Assembly (NCBI RefSeq): GCF_020524085.2
Contig: NZ_CP129016.1
Span: forward strand, 3,094,001 to 3,158,000
Origin: Halobacillus litoralis
Lineage (GTDB): Bacteria > Bacillota > Bacilli > Bacillales > Halobacillaceae
Reading direction: 5' to 3'
Length of the DNA: 64,000 nt
The notes beneath the pieces were generated by a model. That model was not told the DNA's origin. It saw only the letters and a program-made list of their open reading frames with translations, and ran no database searches. The translations under genes were made by a program, and so were the position numbers. Shown piece by piece: positions 18,520-31,130 of this stretch (positions are counted from its first letter, which is position 1; every line of letters starts with the position of its first letter).

Positions 18520-20235
18520 ATGTCTTTTGACGGAATTGTAACCCGGGCGATCACGAACGAATTGAATGAAACGATCCAGACCGGGCGTATTATGAAAATT
18601 TATCAGCCAACCGAAACGGAGCTCGTATTTACGATCCGTTCCAATCGAAAAAAACATACGCTATTGTTGTCCGCACACCCGAGCTATGCTCGCTTCCATT
18701 TGACGGATGATCAATATCATAACCCTAAAGAACCACCTATGCTGTGCATGCTTCTCAGGAAGCATTTGGTCGGTGGTTTTATTGAACGTATTGAACAGGT
18801 AGACATGGAAAGGATTGTAAAGTTCCATATCCGAACCCGCAACGAAGTCGGGGATGAAACAATGAAAACGCTCATTATTGAAGTGATGGGGAAACACTCC
18901 AACATCCTGCTTGTGGATGAAGAAGAAGGACATATGCTCGACAGCATCAAACATTTACCCCCTTCCCAAAACCGGCACCGAACGATTATGCCTGGACAGC
19001 CTTATAAACTCCCACCAGAACAAGGAAAAATCAACCCTGTTGACCTTGAACCAGAAGATTTCATCAGGAAATTGGACTTCAACTCAGGCAAAATGGATAA
19101 ACAAATTTTGAATGTGGTGATGGGTTTTTCACCTATGGTGACGAAGGAAATAGTGCATCGCGCTGGACTCGGCGGGGCACAAGCCGTAAAAGAAGCTTAC
19201 CGGGAGATTCGAGAAATTATCCTGAATCACGCGTATGAGCCACAAATCCATCGGACAGAAAAAGAGCAGTTCTATGTCATTCCATTACATGCCTTTTCAG
19301 ATGGTGTGGAAAAATTCGAAAGCGTCAGTGCGATGCTGGATGATTACTATTCAGGGAAAGCAGAGCGTGACCGTGTTAAGCAACAGGCAGGCGATTTGCA
19401 CCGTTTCTTGAAAAATGAACGGGATAAAAACAAACGAAAAATTAAAAAACACGAAACAACGCTGAAAAAATCGGAGTCAGCCGAAGAATACCAGAAGCTC
19501 GGCGAACTGTTGACTGCTCATATGCATATGGTCAAAACAGGAGACGAATCGGTGACGGTCGTTGACTACTACGATCCCGATCAATCAGAAATGACGATTG
19601 AACTCAATCCTAATAAAACACCGAGTGAAAATGCACAAAGCTATTTTCAAACGTACACGAAACTGAAGAAATCCAAAGAAGTCGTGCAAAAAGAAATTCA
19701 AAAAGCAGAAGATGAAATTCTTTATTTCGACCGTCTCCTTCAACAAGTAGAATCGGCTAGGGAAGAAGACATCGAAGAAATTCGAGAAGAACTGCGTGAA
19801 CAAGGGTACTTAAAGAAAAAGCCGGCTGCAAAAGGGAACCGTAAGAACAAACCCCAGAAACCGAAACCGGAAAGTTTTGAGTCGACGGATGGGACCTTGA
19901 TTTATGTAGGTCGAAACAACAAGCAAAACGAATATTTAACCAACCGAATGGCAAACAAAATGGATATTTGGCTACATGCTAAAGATATTCCCGGCTCCCA
20001 TGTCGTCATTCGAGACGAAGATCCGAGCGAAGATACGTTGTTTGAAGCCGCCCAGCTTGCTGCGAATTTCAGTAAATCCAGCAAGTCCTCCTCCGTTCCA
20101 GTAGACTACACGCGTATCCGGCATGTGAAGAAGCCGTCAGGAGCGAAACCCGGGTTCGTCACTTATGATCAGCAACAGACATTGTTCGTGACACCTGATT
20201 CAACTTTCATTAAAAAGTTAAAGAAAAAAGACTGA
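18520..20235 (+). CDS. rqcH: Ribosome quality-control factor RqcH (NEMF/Rqc2 family)
   Basis: The 571-residue protein has an NFACT-N domain (MSFDGIVTRA, KIYQP, EPPMLCMLLRKHL), a helix-hairpin-helix and coiled-coil middle, and a C-terminal NFACT-R domain (IWLHAKDIPGSHVVIR, SSSVPVDYTRIRHVKKP, KPGFVTYDQQQTLFVTP). RqcH binds stalled 50S subunits and recruits tRNA-Ala to add C-terminal alanine tails. The start at 18520 follows AGAGAGGTG. Position 97, an aspartate of the functionally important DR pair in B. subtilis, is glutamate here (MERI). Unlike its neighbours it is on the plus strand, as in B. subtilis yloA relative to yloC. Confidence 0.95.
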   Translation: MSFDGIVTRAITNELNETIQTGRIMKIYQPTETELVFTIRSNRKKHTLLLSAHPSYARFHLTDDQYHNPKEPPMLCMLLRKHLVGGFIERIEQVDMERIVKFHIRTRNEVGDETMKTLIIEVMGKHSNILLVDEEEGHMLDSIKHLPPSQNRHRTIMPGQPYKLPPEQGKINPVDLEPEDFIRKLDFNSGKMDKQILNVVMGFSPMVTKEIVHRAGLGGAQAVKEAYREIREIILNHAYEPQIHRTEKEQFYVIPLHAFSDGVEKFESVSAMLDDYYSGKAERDRVKQQAGDLHRFLKNERDKNKRKIKKHETTLKKSESAEEYQKLGELLTAHMHMVKTGDESVTVVDYYDPDQSEMTIELNPNKTPSENAQSYFQTYTKLKKSKEVVQKEIQKAEDEILYFDRLLQQVESAREEDIEEIREELREQGYLKKKPAAKGNRKNKPQKPKPESFESTDGTLIYVGRNNKQNEYLTNRMANKMDIWLHAKDIPGSHVVIRDEDPSEDTLFEAAQLAANFSKSSKSSSVPVDYTRIRHVKKPSGAKPGFVTYDQQQTLFVTPDSTFIKKLKKKD

Positions 20236-20240
20236 CATGA

Positions 20241-20272
20241 TCCCTGTGCCTATAAATGGCACAGGGATTTTC
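20241..20272 (+). terminator. rqcH terminator
   Basis: The stem TCCCTGTGCC / GGCACAGGGA with a seven-base loop is followed by TTTT, five bases after the rqcH stop. Confidence 0.85.
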
Positions 20273-20338
20273 ACATACTACAGGCCCGGATAACAAATAA
20301 TACAAAGGCAACTGAATACGATTAAGGAGGTTGCTGTT

Positions 20339-20464
20339 ATGCCGAAGAATTCAAAATCGAAACGCAATCCGAAAAAGAGCAGAGATGCTGTTCAACCAGC
20401 TTCTGGAGAAGAACGTATTACGATCTCCAAAGCTGGAGAAAATCCTTACGATCGTAAAAGATAA
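20339..20464 (+). CDS. Small basic hypothetical protein, 41 residues
   Basis: A 41-codon frame starts at ATG 20339, seven bases after a perfect AAGGAGG, and stops just before a strong terminator. The product begins MPKNSKSKRNPKKSRD and ends AGENPYDRKR. It is rich in lysine, arginine and serine and has no hydrophobic segment. The ribosome site, its own position between two terminators, and sensible codon use support a real gene. It does not match a family that I recognise; a spore-core or nucleic-acid-binding role would be a guess. Confidence 0.65.
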   Translation: MPKNSKSKRNPKKSRDAVQPASGEERITISKAGENPYDRKR

Positions 20465-20468
20465 ATGC

Positions 20469-20506
20469 AAAGCAGCACGTGTGACATTTCACACGTGCTG
20501 CTTTTA
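20469..20506. terminator. Bidirectional terminator between the small protein gene and the FUSC gene
   Basis: AAAGCAGCACGTGTGA and TCACACGTGCTGCTTT form a 16-bp perfect stem around a four-to-six base loop, with A and T tails. It serves the converging genes on both sides. Confidence 0.9.
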
Positions 20507-22609
20507 ATCTTCCATCCGTTCTACTGTATCAAGCCCCATCCTTTCTCCAACAGCAAGCAAAGCTTGATTGATTTTCCAAATATAAAACAAGTGGTGGACA
20601 ATATCTCCCTGCTCTTCCTTATGTCCTGGTGCAAACCGTTCAATCATTTCCCGCTCATGTTGAAGCCTAAATAATTGCCCGCTTATGACCTCGCCAGTCA
20701 AGACTGCCATGATTGTGCGAATGTTGTGCTTGTACACCTTCTCCGTACGTTTGAGGGCCTGTGTAATTTCTTCTGAATGATGAAAATCCTTTTGATACGT
20801 AGAAGCCACTAACTGTTTCGCATAATAATTAATAGCCGTAAACGACATCAGCAGCCGGGGTATACCTGAGTATTTATTAGCTCCAGGTCTTTGCAGTGCA
20901 GGTTTTGCATCCTCTTCAAGCAGCTGAATCTTTTCATCCATTTGAAAAGCGAGATCCGCCAGCCCCTTCATGCTTTCTGAACGGCGGAACTTTCGAATGT
21001 ATGACAAGATATAATCCTCTAGACTCTCTAAGTACTCCACCAGCTGCTCCTTCATTTTATCCAGCGTCCGTGTAGGAAAAATGAAGGCAGCGGCCGCTAG
21101 TGCAATACCAGCTCCAGCAATCGTGTCGACCACCCGTCCAACAAGCAATGAATAACTGATTCCGCCCAAAATGAGGTCGTACATGAAGGCGATGAGCATC
21201 GTGATAAACATACTCATAACGGTGTAGGAAACGGGAAGCATATAGAAAGCAAAAAAGATGACTGCAAAGATGAGACCGACTTCCAGTTCTGATTGTCCTG
21301 ACACAGATTTTGCCAAAATGAAACCTATAATGGCCCCTGCAACCGTCCCGATCGATCTTTCCAGACCTTTCAAATAGGTGCGCCCAACGGTCGGGGTCCC
21401 CAATTGGACGATAAACGTCGTTAACAATACCCAATAGGGTTGGATAGGAGAAATCAAATGGCCGACAATCACAGCGATTGTTCCGGCAATCACCGATTGT
21501 ATCGCTTTTTTTGTTGAAGGCTCCATCCCCTTCTCTTTATCTTCCTCATCTTGTACTACTTCTTCTACGAACGATTGATCACCTGGATGGTCTCCGCCAC
21601 TATATCTAATGGCGAGGGCTCCTTCCGTCACATGCGTAGCAATCGCCTCGATACGCCGGAGCAGATACAGCCACCCTTCCGGCCTCGTTTCATGTTCACC
21701 AAACCTTTGGTCGATCATCTTTCTCAAAGCGATGACTACTCGTTCGGCTTCAGAAAGGTGCCTCTCTTCCTTTTCCATTTTAAGTACTTCTGCCTTTTGC
21801 AACGTCTGAATGAGTTGAAAGAGAATGGAACGGAGTTCTTCTGTCTCCAGTGCTCCACTTTCTTTCAATTTTTCCAAACTATCCGAAAGGGTCATGACAA
21901 ACATAGCCGTATCGAACACATATAATCGTAATTGTTCCGTACGGACTCCCGGCCAGACTTCTCTAATATTCTGTGCATTCAAGTCCGTGGAAACATGATT
22001 GGCATAGTCTCTCAACTTTTTCACATTCTCCGTTAGTTTTTTTGAACGAATCTGATTCGTTTCAGGATCCTTAACGACATCTGCTAACAATTCAAAGGTC
22101 AGGTTCGCCTGCCTATGAAAAGATTGGAGACTACGCTTAAGCTGTTGAGCCGTATCTCTGAAAATGATGAAATTATATAAGAATGCGTAGGTGATGCCGA
22201 TACAAATCGCACCGTAAAACCAAGGGAATTGTTCGGGAGGAAGTTTTAAAAAGGAAGAAAAGTAGACGGTTATAAATCCAATCATACCTAAAGAAAAATA
22301 ACGACTACCGAATTTAGAAAAATAAAAGCTGCAAAAGATGATCAAGATCATGAACATGGATACGAGAACGGCACTCCAGGATAGTAAAGACCCAAGCGTC
22401 ACTCCGCTGATTGCGGAAAAGGGAAGCAAAAGTGTCGTCCCCTGCTTTTCCTTTTTCGTATCATCCATCACCGCCATGATCCCCAGCAGCCCGCATACAC
22501 CTGAAATGATAGCAGGAAGAAGCGGCTGTTGCCCGAGCAGGTTCAAGACCAGTAAAGTAGTGAAAACAGCCGAGATCACACTGAGCGTGGCTTTCCCTGC
22601 CTGCTGCAA
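20504..22609 (-). CDS. FUSC-family inner-membrane protein (YccS/aromatic acid exporter type)
   Basis: About 701 residues from TTG 22609 show two blocks of membrane helices (about 1-140 and 380-500), each followed by a long cytoplasmic helical region. The second block has VLLTTFIVQLGTPTVGRTYLKGLERSIGT-type FUSC features, quoted here in part. Related proteins export aromatic or fusaric acids; the substrate is unknown. The true start is probably ATG 22678, nine bases after GGAGG, which adds MYEIGRQSYWFKRMLASDP before an in-frame TGA at 22619-22621 (expected GGA). With that base corrected the protein would have 724 residues. Confidence 0.82.
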   Translation of the reverse strand: MQQAGKATLSVISAVFTTLLVLNLLGQQPLLPAIISGVCGLLGIMAVMDDTKKEKQGTTLLLPFSAISGVTLGSLLSWSAVLVSMFMILIIFCSFYFSKFGSRYFSLGMIGFITVYFSSFLKLPPEQFPWFYGAICIGITYAFLYNFIIFRDTAQQLKRSLQSFHRQANLTFELLADVVKDPETNQIRSKKLTENVKKLRDYANHVSTDLNAQNIREVWPGVRTEQLRLYVFDTAMFVMTLSDSLEKLKESGALETEELRSILFQLIQTLQKAEVLKMEKEERHLSEAERVVIALRKMIDQRFGEHETRPEGWLYLLRRIEAIATHVTEGALAIRYSGGDHPGDQSFVEEVVQDEEDKEKGMEPSTKKAIQSVIAGTIAVIVGHLISPIQPYWVLLTTFIVQLGTPTVGRTYLKGLERSIGTVAGAIIGFILAKSVSGQSELEVGLIFAVIFFAFYMLPVSYTVMSMFITMLIAFMYDLILGGISYSLLVGRVVDTIAGAGIALAAAAFIFPTRTLDKMKEQLVEYLESLEDYILSYIRKFRRSESMKGLADLAFQMDEKIQLLEEDAKPALQRPGANKYSGIPRLLMSFTAINYYAKQLVASTYQKDFHHSEEITQALKRTEKVYKHNIRTIMAVLTGEVISGQLFRLQHEREMIERFAPGHKEEQGDIVHHLFYIWKINQALLAVGERMGLDTVERMED

Positions 22610-22907
22610 CCGTTTATTTCATGGATCTGAAGCCAGCATTCTCTTGAACCAATACGATTGTCTTCCTATTTCATACATAGAACAATTCCTCCTCTCTTCT
22701 GTTTTTTTATGTAGTGGATCGATCCCATTATCAAATATGTATCACTTTTTTCTATAAGTTCGCACAACCCTATTCCTTTATTCGTAAGAGTAACGACAGG
22801 ATAGATAAAGATAAATTATAGAGTGCACTCCCCCATCTGTCAAAGATAAAGCAGCCTTTCTTAAGCGTTTATCCTACTATCTTTATATAATATAAACTTT
22901 TTAAGAT

Positions 22908-23463
22908 AATGGCAGGATTGTGGAAGACTTGATTTCGAGTTGTTTTCGGGGGGACGTTGCCTTATTGGGCGTTAGGGGTGGTCAGGAAGCTACTCGCTTT
23001 CCTGCGGGGATGACGGCAAGCCTCCTCGTGCTACGCACTGCGGGGTCTCGCCAGCCAATCCATTTCCGCGGGAGTCTCGCATCTTCCCGACCACCCCATT
23101 TGATATAACGGAGAAACGCCCCCCTTTGCTCAAAGGGAATGCCTTTCCCTTTCCCGCTTTTATGAGCATAAAGCCTTCTTTAACAAGCCTTCAGAATCCA
23201 ATTACACAAAGGGTAAAAGTTTAACGCCTACACTTCCATCATGCTTGAAAACTTCTTTTTCCAGTAGTGGGTTCGAGAATCTTCCATGGTAAAGGGGCGG
23301 AGGGAAACGGTGAGACTCCTATGGGACGTGTGGGACAGGTGAGACCCCGGAAGGCGTAGCCTGAGGAGGCTCACCGCCCGCCCCATGGAAAGCGAACCTT
23401 TTCCCGGAGCCCCTCGAACCACTCAATTGTCTCGAAACTGAGTCTTCAATAAACTGGAGCTTT
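22908..23463 (+). repeat. Element copy 2: paired-hairpin inverted-end element, about 556 bp
   Basis: Left end: ATGGCAGGATTGTG then GAAGACTTGATTTCGAG (22923-22939). Right end: TCTCGAAACTGAGTCTTC (23430-23447) then the GGAGC flank. Between them are module B (about 22970-23097) with GGGGTGGTC / GACCACCCC arms, a spacer, and module A (about 23293-23412). This is the most diverged of the four copies. The order and orientation (B then A, plus strand) match copies 3 and 4. No gene is seen from 22679 to 23528. Confidence 0.85.
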
Positions 23464-23503
23464 ACTTGAATAGAGTATGCATAGGCATGATGCCATTGGA
23501 TTA

Positions 23504-23532
23504 AAAAAACCACGATTGGATCGTGGTTTTAG
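23504..23532 (-). terminator. Terminator after the small membrane protein gene
   Basis: The stem AAACCACGAT / ATCGTGGTTT with a three-base loop is followed on the minus strand by a T-run. It overlaps the stop codon of the 88-residue gene. Confidence 0.85.
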
Positions 23533-23795
23533 GTTAGGAAATATGCGAATACTGCTATTGATGCTAGGTAAGAAAAAATCGCCTGTGCCCAGTACCTTCT
23601 ACTTTCACGCTTCAGCATGTAAACATTCCACAGAATGAATAAAGTGAGGGAAGCGAATAAGCTCAATAATGGTTCCAAAGACCACATGGACTCCATAAAT
23701 GCGAATGCCACCCACGTATATAAATAGACAAAACAGGTCAATAAGCCGAGCGAAGCATTCATGAGTATGAAGAAAGAATGTTTATTAGATTTCAT
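23529..23795 (-). CDS. Small membrane protein of unknown function, 88 residues
   Basis: The protein has three hydrophobic segments at about residues 8-30, 38-60 and 68-86, with a positively charged loop (KRESRRYW) between the second and third. The ATG at 23795 has GGTGATG upstream, and the gene ends in a terminator. It lies 70 bases after pyrE on the same strand and may be the last gene of the pyr transcript. It does not match a family that I recognise. Confidence 0.6.
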   Translation of the reverse strand: MKSNKHSFFILMNASLGLLTCFVYLYTWVAFAFMESMWSLEPLLSLFASLTLFILWNVYMLKRESRRYWAQAIFSYLASIAVFAYFLT

Positions 23796-23865
23796 TTACA
23801 TCACCAATACGTTTTGATGACTTCATCGTACTAGGAGACTGAAGAAATAGCAACTCCTCTATACG

Positions 23866-24466
23866 TTAAGAGTTCGTAAAAACATAAGGATCCTGTCTCC
23901 ACGTCATCAACAGTTGTTCCTGCTCTTTTTCGATTTTATTTTCAGTAAGTAACTGCTGAAGAAGCTCTTCATAACTTGCCAGGGATTGATACGAATAGCT
24001 TTTACCTGCGAACGCCTCTTGAGCCGTTTGAAGGTTATAGGTGAAAATCGACAGTACTTCAACCACTTCCACCCCTTCGTTCTCGAGGGCCTCTGCAGCT
24101 TCTATTGAGGATTTTCCTGTTGATATTAAATCCTCGATGACGATCGCCTTCTGCCCTTGTTCAATGTGACCTTCAATCTGATTTCCTTTTCCGTGCTTTT
24201 TTGCTGAAGACCGGACATAAACCATAGGTAAGTTCAGAAGATCCGCCACCCAGGCCGCATGGGGTATACCTGCTGTCGCACAACCTGCGATAACATCAAT
24301 GGGACCGAGAGCCTCAATTTTTTTCGCAAATGCTTCTGCAATGTTTTTTCTTACTTTAGGATAAGACATCGTTAAACGGTTATCACAATAAATCGGAGAC
24401 TTTAGTCCGGATGTCCATGTGAAGAAGTGATCGGTTTCAATTTTTACCGCTCCTATGTGAAGCAGG

Positions 24467-24492
<26 letters not shown>
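23866..24492 (-). CDS. pyrE: Orotate phosphoribosyltransferase
   Basis: The 208-residue protein has the PRPP-binding motif AIVIEDLISTGKSS (about 118-131) and the orotate-site region FFTWTSGLKSPIYCDNR. It converts orotate and PRPP to OMP. Its ATG lies inside the last codons of the extended pyrF frame, so the two genes overlap by about 26 bases and are translationally coupled. Confidence 0.96.
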
Positions 24493-26838
<2,346 letters not shown>

Positions 26839-26842
<4 letters not shown>

Positions 26843-29800
26843 CCTGACACCCCTTCCATCGGTGTGATCGCACGTGCCGAGAAGGACATAGCATTGATGA
26901 CCTCAACAATGGTTTTTGCCGTGTCCAGGCTTGTTAAGCAGGCGAGGCCATGTTCCACGGCTTCTCTACGGATTCTGAATCCGTCCGATCTTGCACGCAT
27001 GCCCTTGTTGAGTGTATTGACCACGAATTGTACTTCTCCTTGTTGAATCAGATCAATGACGTCGCGCTGATCGGATCCTACTTTTCCTACGGCTTCGACC
27101 GGAATCTGCGCTTCTTCTATTACGGAAGCTGTACCTTCTGTAGCGAACAATCGGAAGCCCAGCTCAAAGAATGTCTTCGCAATGTCCAACATCTCTGATT
27201 TGTCTTTGTCTGCAACGGTCAGCAACACAGATCCTTGAGTCGGTATTTTCAACCCTGCTGATGTCATTCCCTTATAGAGGGCTTTTTCCAATGTTTGATC
27301 ATACCCGATGACTTCACCGGTCGACTTCATCTCAGGCCCGAGCGTCGTATCGACACTTCTCAGTTTTTCAAAGGAGAACACAGGCACTTTGACGTAGACG
27401 CCATTCGGCTTGGCCGCGACTCCGGATGTGTACCCTTCATCTGCCAACGTTTTTCCTAATAGAACCTTCGTCGCAAGTCGTGCCATTGGAACACCTGTGA
27501 TTTTACTTAAGAAAGGAACGGTCCGGCTTGCTCTAGGATTCACTTCAAGCACGTAGGCCGTCCCTTTGTAAACGACAAACTGAATGTTGATGAGCCCTTT
27601 CATATTCAGTTCTCTGGCAATCTTCGTTGTCGCATCGATACACTGTTGTTCGAGTTCCTTCGTAAGTCGCTGGGTCGGATAAACCGCCATGGAATCTCCT
27701 GAGTGGACCCCGGCGCGTTCAATATGCTCCATGATTCATGGAATGAAAACATCTCCACCGTCCGAGATCGCATCCACTTCAATTTCCATTCCTGTCATAT
27801 ACTTGTCGATCAAAATAGGGTGGTCATTGTGCGCGGCTGCATTCGTTTCCAAGTAAGAAGATAGTTCCTCATTTGAATAGACAATCGCCATCGCGCGTCC
27901 GCCTAGGACATAGGAAGGTCTGACGACAAGCGGATAGCCGATCTTATCAGCCGCAAGGAAAGCTCCCTCTGGGCTTGTGACACTTTCTCCTCCTGGTTTA
28001 GAGATGTTCAAATCGTTAAGCAGCTGTTCGAACAAATCTCTGTCTTCTGTTTTATCAATCGACTCCATTGTTGTACCTAAAATTTTGACGCCTTCTCTGG
28101 TCAATCCGTCTACGAGGTTGATGGCTGTCTGCCCACCGAACTGGACGATGACTCCTTCAGGCTGTTCGAGATCGATGACATTCATTACATCTTCCAGTGA
28201 TAACGGTTCAAAATATAGCTTGTCAGAAACACTAAAGTCTGTGGAAACCGTTTCCGGGTTATTGTTCATAATAATCGCTTCATAACCCATTTCTTTTAGA
28301 GCCAGGACAGAATGGACGGTCGCATAGTCGAATTCGACCCCTTGCCCGATCCGGATCGGACCTGAACCAATGACGAGCACTTTTTTATTTTCACTCGGGA
28401 TGGCTTCATTTTCATCCTCATAACTGCTGTAAAAATAAGGCGTTTCCGACTCAAACTCCCCAGCACAAGTATCGACCATTTTGTACACAGGGCGGATGCC
28501 GTGACTTCTTCTCCATTCCCTCACTTCTGTTACCTTACGTTCTGTTAACCGTGCGATTTGTTGATCAGAAAATCCTATTCTCTTCACCTTTTGTAGTAGA
28601 GAAACATCCATTTCTTCTTTTGCGACTTGCTTTTCGAGTTGGATGATCCGCTGTAGTTTATAAAGGAAGAATAAATCAATGCCACCTGTCACATCATGCA
28701 GGCTTTCAATCGAATAGCCTCTCCTTAACGCCTCTGCGATTAAAAATATCCGCTCATCATCCGCCTTTTTCAATCTTCTTGTCAGCTCTTCTTCTTTCAA
28801 ATGTTCCGCATAAGAGAGGTAAAGCTCTTCTGTATCGCCTTCCAGTGAACGGATGCCTTTCAGAAGAGATTCTTCGAAGCTTCTCCCGATACTCATCACC
28901 TCACCGGTCGCTTTCATTTGAGTCCCGAGGGTACGATTCCCTTTTGCGAATTTATCGAACGGCCAGCGCGGGATTTTCGTTACGACATAATCCAGTGCTG
29001 GTTCAAAGCAGGCATAGGTTGTACCAGTGACCGGGTTCTTGATTTCGTCCAACGTCATTCCGACCGCGATTTTAGCTGCTAATTTTGCAATCGGATAGCC
29101 GGTCGCCTTTGAAGCAAGGGCAGAAGAACGACTGACGCGCGGATTTACTTCAATGATGTAATATTGGAAACTATTCGGATCAAGAGCAAGCTGCACATTA
29201 CATCCGCCTTCTATCCGGAGAGCCTGGATGATTTCCAAAGACGCATTTCTAAGCATTTGATACTCCCGGTCACTGAGTGTCTGAGAAGGAGCGACAACGA
29301 TGGAATCACCGGTATGAATACCGACAGGGTCAAAGTTTTCCATGTTACAAACGACGATTTTGTTGTCGGCACCATCGCGCATCACTTCATACTCCACTTC
29401 TTTGAAGCCGGCAATATTTTTTTCTATCAAACACTGGCTGACTGGAGAAGCGGCCAATCCGCTTCTAGCAATCTCTTTCAACTGAGCGGCATCGTCACAC
29501 ATGCCTCCACCGGCTCCGCCCATCGTGTAAGCCGGACGGACGATGACCGGAAAGCCGATCTTCTCCGCAAAATCCAGTGCTTCTTCTACTGTGCTGACAA
29601 TTTCACTTTCAGGTACAGGCTGGTTCATCTCATGCATCAAGGCACGGAATTTCTCACGGTCTTCGGCTTGTTGGATAGCATCGAGCGGCGTCCCTAACAG
29701 TTCCACATCAAATTCTTCTAGAATGCCAGATTCGCTCAACTCCACTGCCATATTCAAACCCGTCTGCCCTCCAAGTGTCGGAAGAATCGCATCCGGGGTT

Positions 29801-30042
29801 TCTTTTCGAATGATTTTCTGCAGGAATTCAAGGGTCAGTGGTTCCATGTAGACTTGATCGGCAAAGGTATGGTCGGTCATGATCGTTGCTGGATTGGAAT
29901 TGGCAAGGATGACTTCATACCCTTCTTCTTTCAAAGATTGACAGGCTTGGGTTCCGGAATAATCGAATTCAGCCGCCTGGCCGATAACAATCGGACCGGA
30001 TCCGATGACGAGAATTTTAGTTAGATCTGTACGCTTAGGCAT
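26839..30042 (-). pseudogene. carB: Carbamoyl-phosphate synthase large subunit, interrupted by one in-frame TGA
   Basis: The frame from ATG 30042 runs 768 codons and stops at TGA 27736-27738, in [16 protein letters not shown]. Homologues have Gly ([11 protein letters not shown]). The same frame continues at once to 26839, giving about 1,067 residues, the usual size. Two ATP-grasp halves are visible ([13 protein letters not shown] and [12 protein letters not shown]), as is the C-terminal MGS-like allosteric domain. The enzyme makes carbamoyl phosphate for pyrimidines and arginine. The single GGA-to-TGA change in a CCAGGAATC context is the only defect seen. Confidence 0.92.
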
Positions 30043-31130
30043 GGGGAGTCCTCCTTCGTTGTCTTCTGATGGTGATCGATCATTTTCAAGAATTCATCGA
30101 ATAAGTGGGCAGTATCTTCAGGTCCTGGTGAACTCTCCGGGTGGTATTGCACAGAGAAGACCGGGTGGTTCTTGTGTTTCAATCCTTCCACGGAGTTGTC
30201 ATTCAAAGAAACTTGAGAAAGGCACAGTTCTGTCTGTTCCAATGAATGAAGGTTGACGGAATAGCCATGGTTCTGTGAAGTGATATAAGTTCTTCCTGTA
30301 TCCAAATCTTTCACAGGCTGGTTGATTCCTCTGTGGCCGAATTTCATTTTTGAAGTGTCTGCCCCAGAAGCAAGAGCAATCAACTGGTGCCCGAGACAGA
30401 TTCCGAATATAGGTACTTGAGACATCAATTCCCTTATCGTTTGAATCGCTTCCGGAACATCTTTTGGATCTCCAGGACCGTTCGAGAGCATGACGCCATC
30501 CGGTTTTAGTCTTAGGATCTCTTCTGATGAAGTATGGTAAGGAACGACGGTCACATGACAATCGCGCTTCGTAAATTCCCGTAAAATGCCGTGTTTCATC
30601 CCATAATCAACAAGGACGATCCGCTCGCCACGTCCTGGAACGACATAAGGCTTCACAGTCGATACTTGTTTTACTTGATCATTCAATAGCGGAGTAGCTT
30701 CGAGTATGTGAAGGACTTCAGAAACCGGACGATCGGATGAAGTGATCATCGCCTTCATCGTTCCATGCTGGCGTATGATTTTCGTCAGCTTTCTTGTATC
30801 AATATCGCTGATGCCTGGTATATTTTTAGCTTTAAGAAATTCATCGATCGTTTCTTCATTACGGAAATTGGAAGGAAAATCACAGTGTTCTTTTACAATG
30901 ACCCCGAACACTCCCGGATTGACGGTTTCAAAATCATCACGATTGATACCATAGTTTCCGATGAGCGGATAAGTAAATGTGATCAGCTGTCCATAGTAGG
31001 AAGGGTCAGAAATCACTTCCTGATAGCCGCTCATCCCAGTATTGAATACGACTTCACCGATTGTTTCCCGTTCACTTCCAAATCCTTCTCCTACAAATAC
31101 GGTCCCATCTTCAAGCACGAGTTGTTTCAT
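30021..31130 (-). CDS. carA: Carbamoyl-phosphate synthase small (glutaminase) subunit
   Basis: The protein is about 369 residues. The class I glutamine amidotransferase domain carries [11 protein letters not shown] (Cys nucleophile) and [11 protein letters not shown] (His-Glu). ATG 31130 is preceded by GGGAGGGG and gives the family N terminus (MKQLVLEDG); a longer frame to 31163 adds unrelated residues. It overlaps the end of pyrC by 20 bases. Confidence 0.95.
   Translation of the reverse strand: MKQLVLEDGTVFVGEGFGSERETIGEVVFNTGMSGYQEVISDPSYYGQLITFTYPLIGNYGINRDDFETVNPGVFGVIVKEHCDFPSNFRNEETIDEFLKAKNIPGISDIDTRKLTKIIRQHGTMKAMITSSDRPVSEVLHILEATPLLNDQVKQVSTVKPYVVPGRGERIVLVDYGMKHGILREFTKRDCHVTVVPYHTSSEEILRLKPDGVMLSNGPGDPKDVPEAIQTIRELMSQVPIFGICLGHQLIALASGADTSKMKFGHRGINQPVKDLDTGRTYITSQNHGYSVNLHSLEQTELCLSQVSLNDNSVEGLKHKNHPVFSVQYHPESSPGPEDTAHLFDEFLKMIDHHQKTTKEDSPCLSVQI

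Noticed and set aside
28779..29697. Plus-strand frames opposite carB and many other long genes
   Set aside because: They are shadows of strongly supported minus-strand genes and show no ribosome sites or family motifs.
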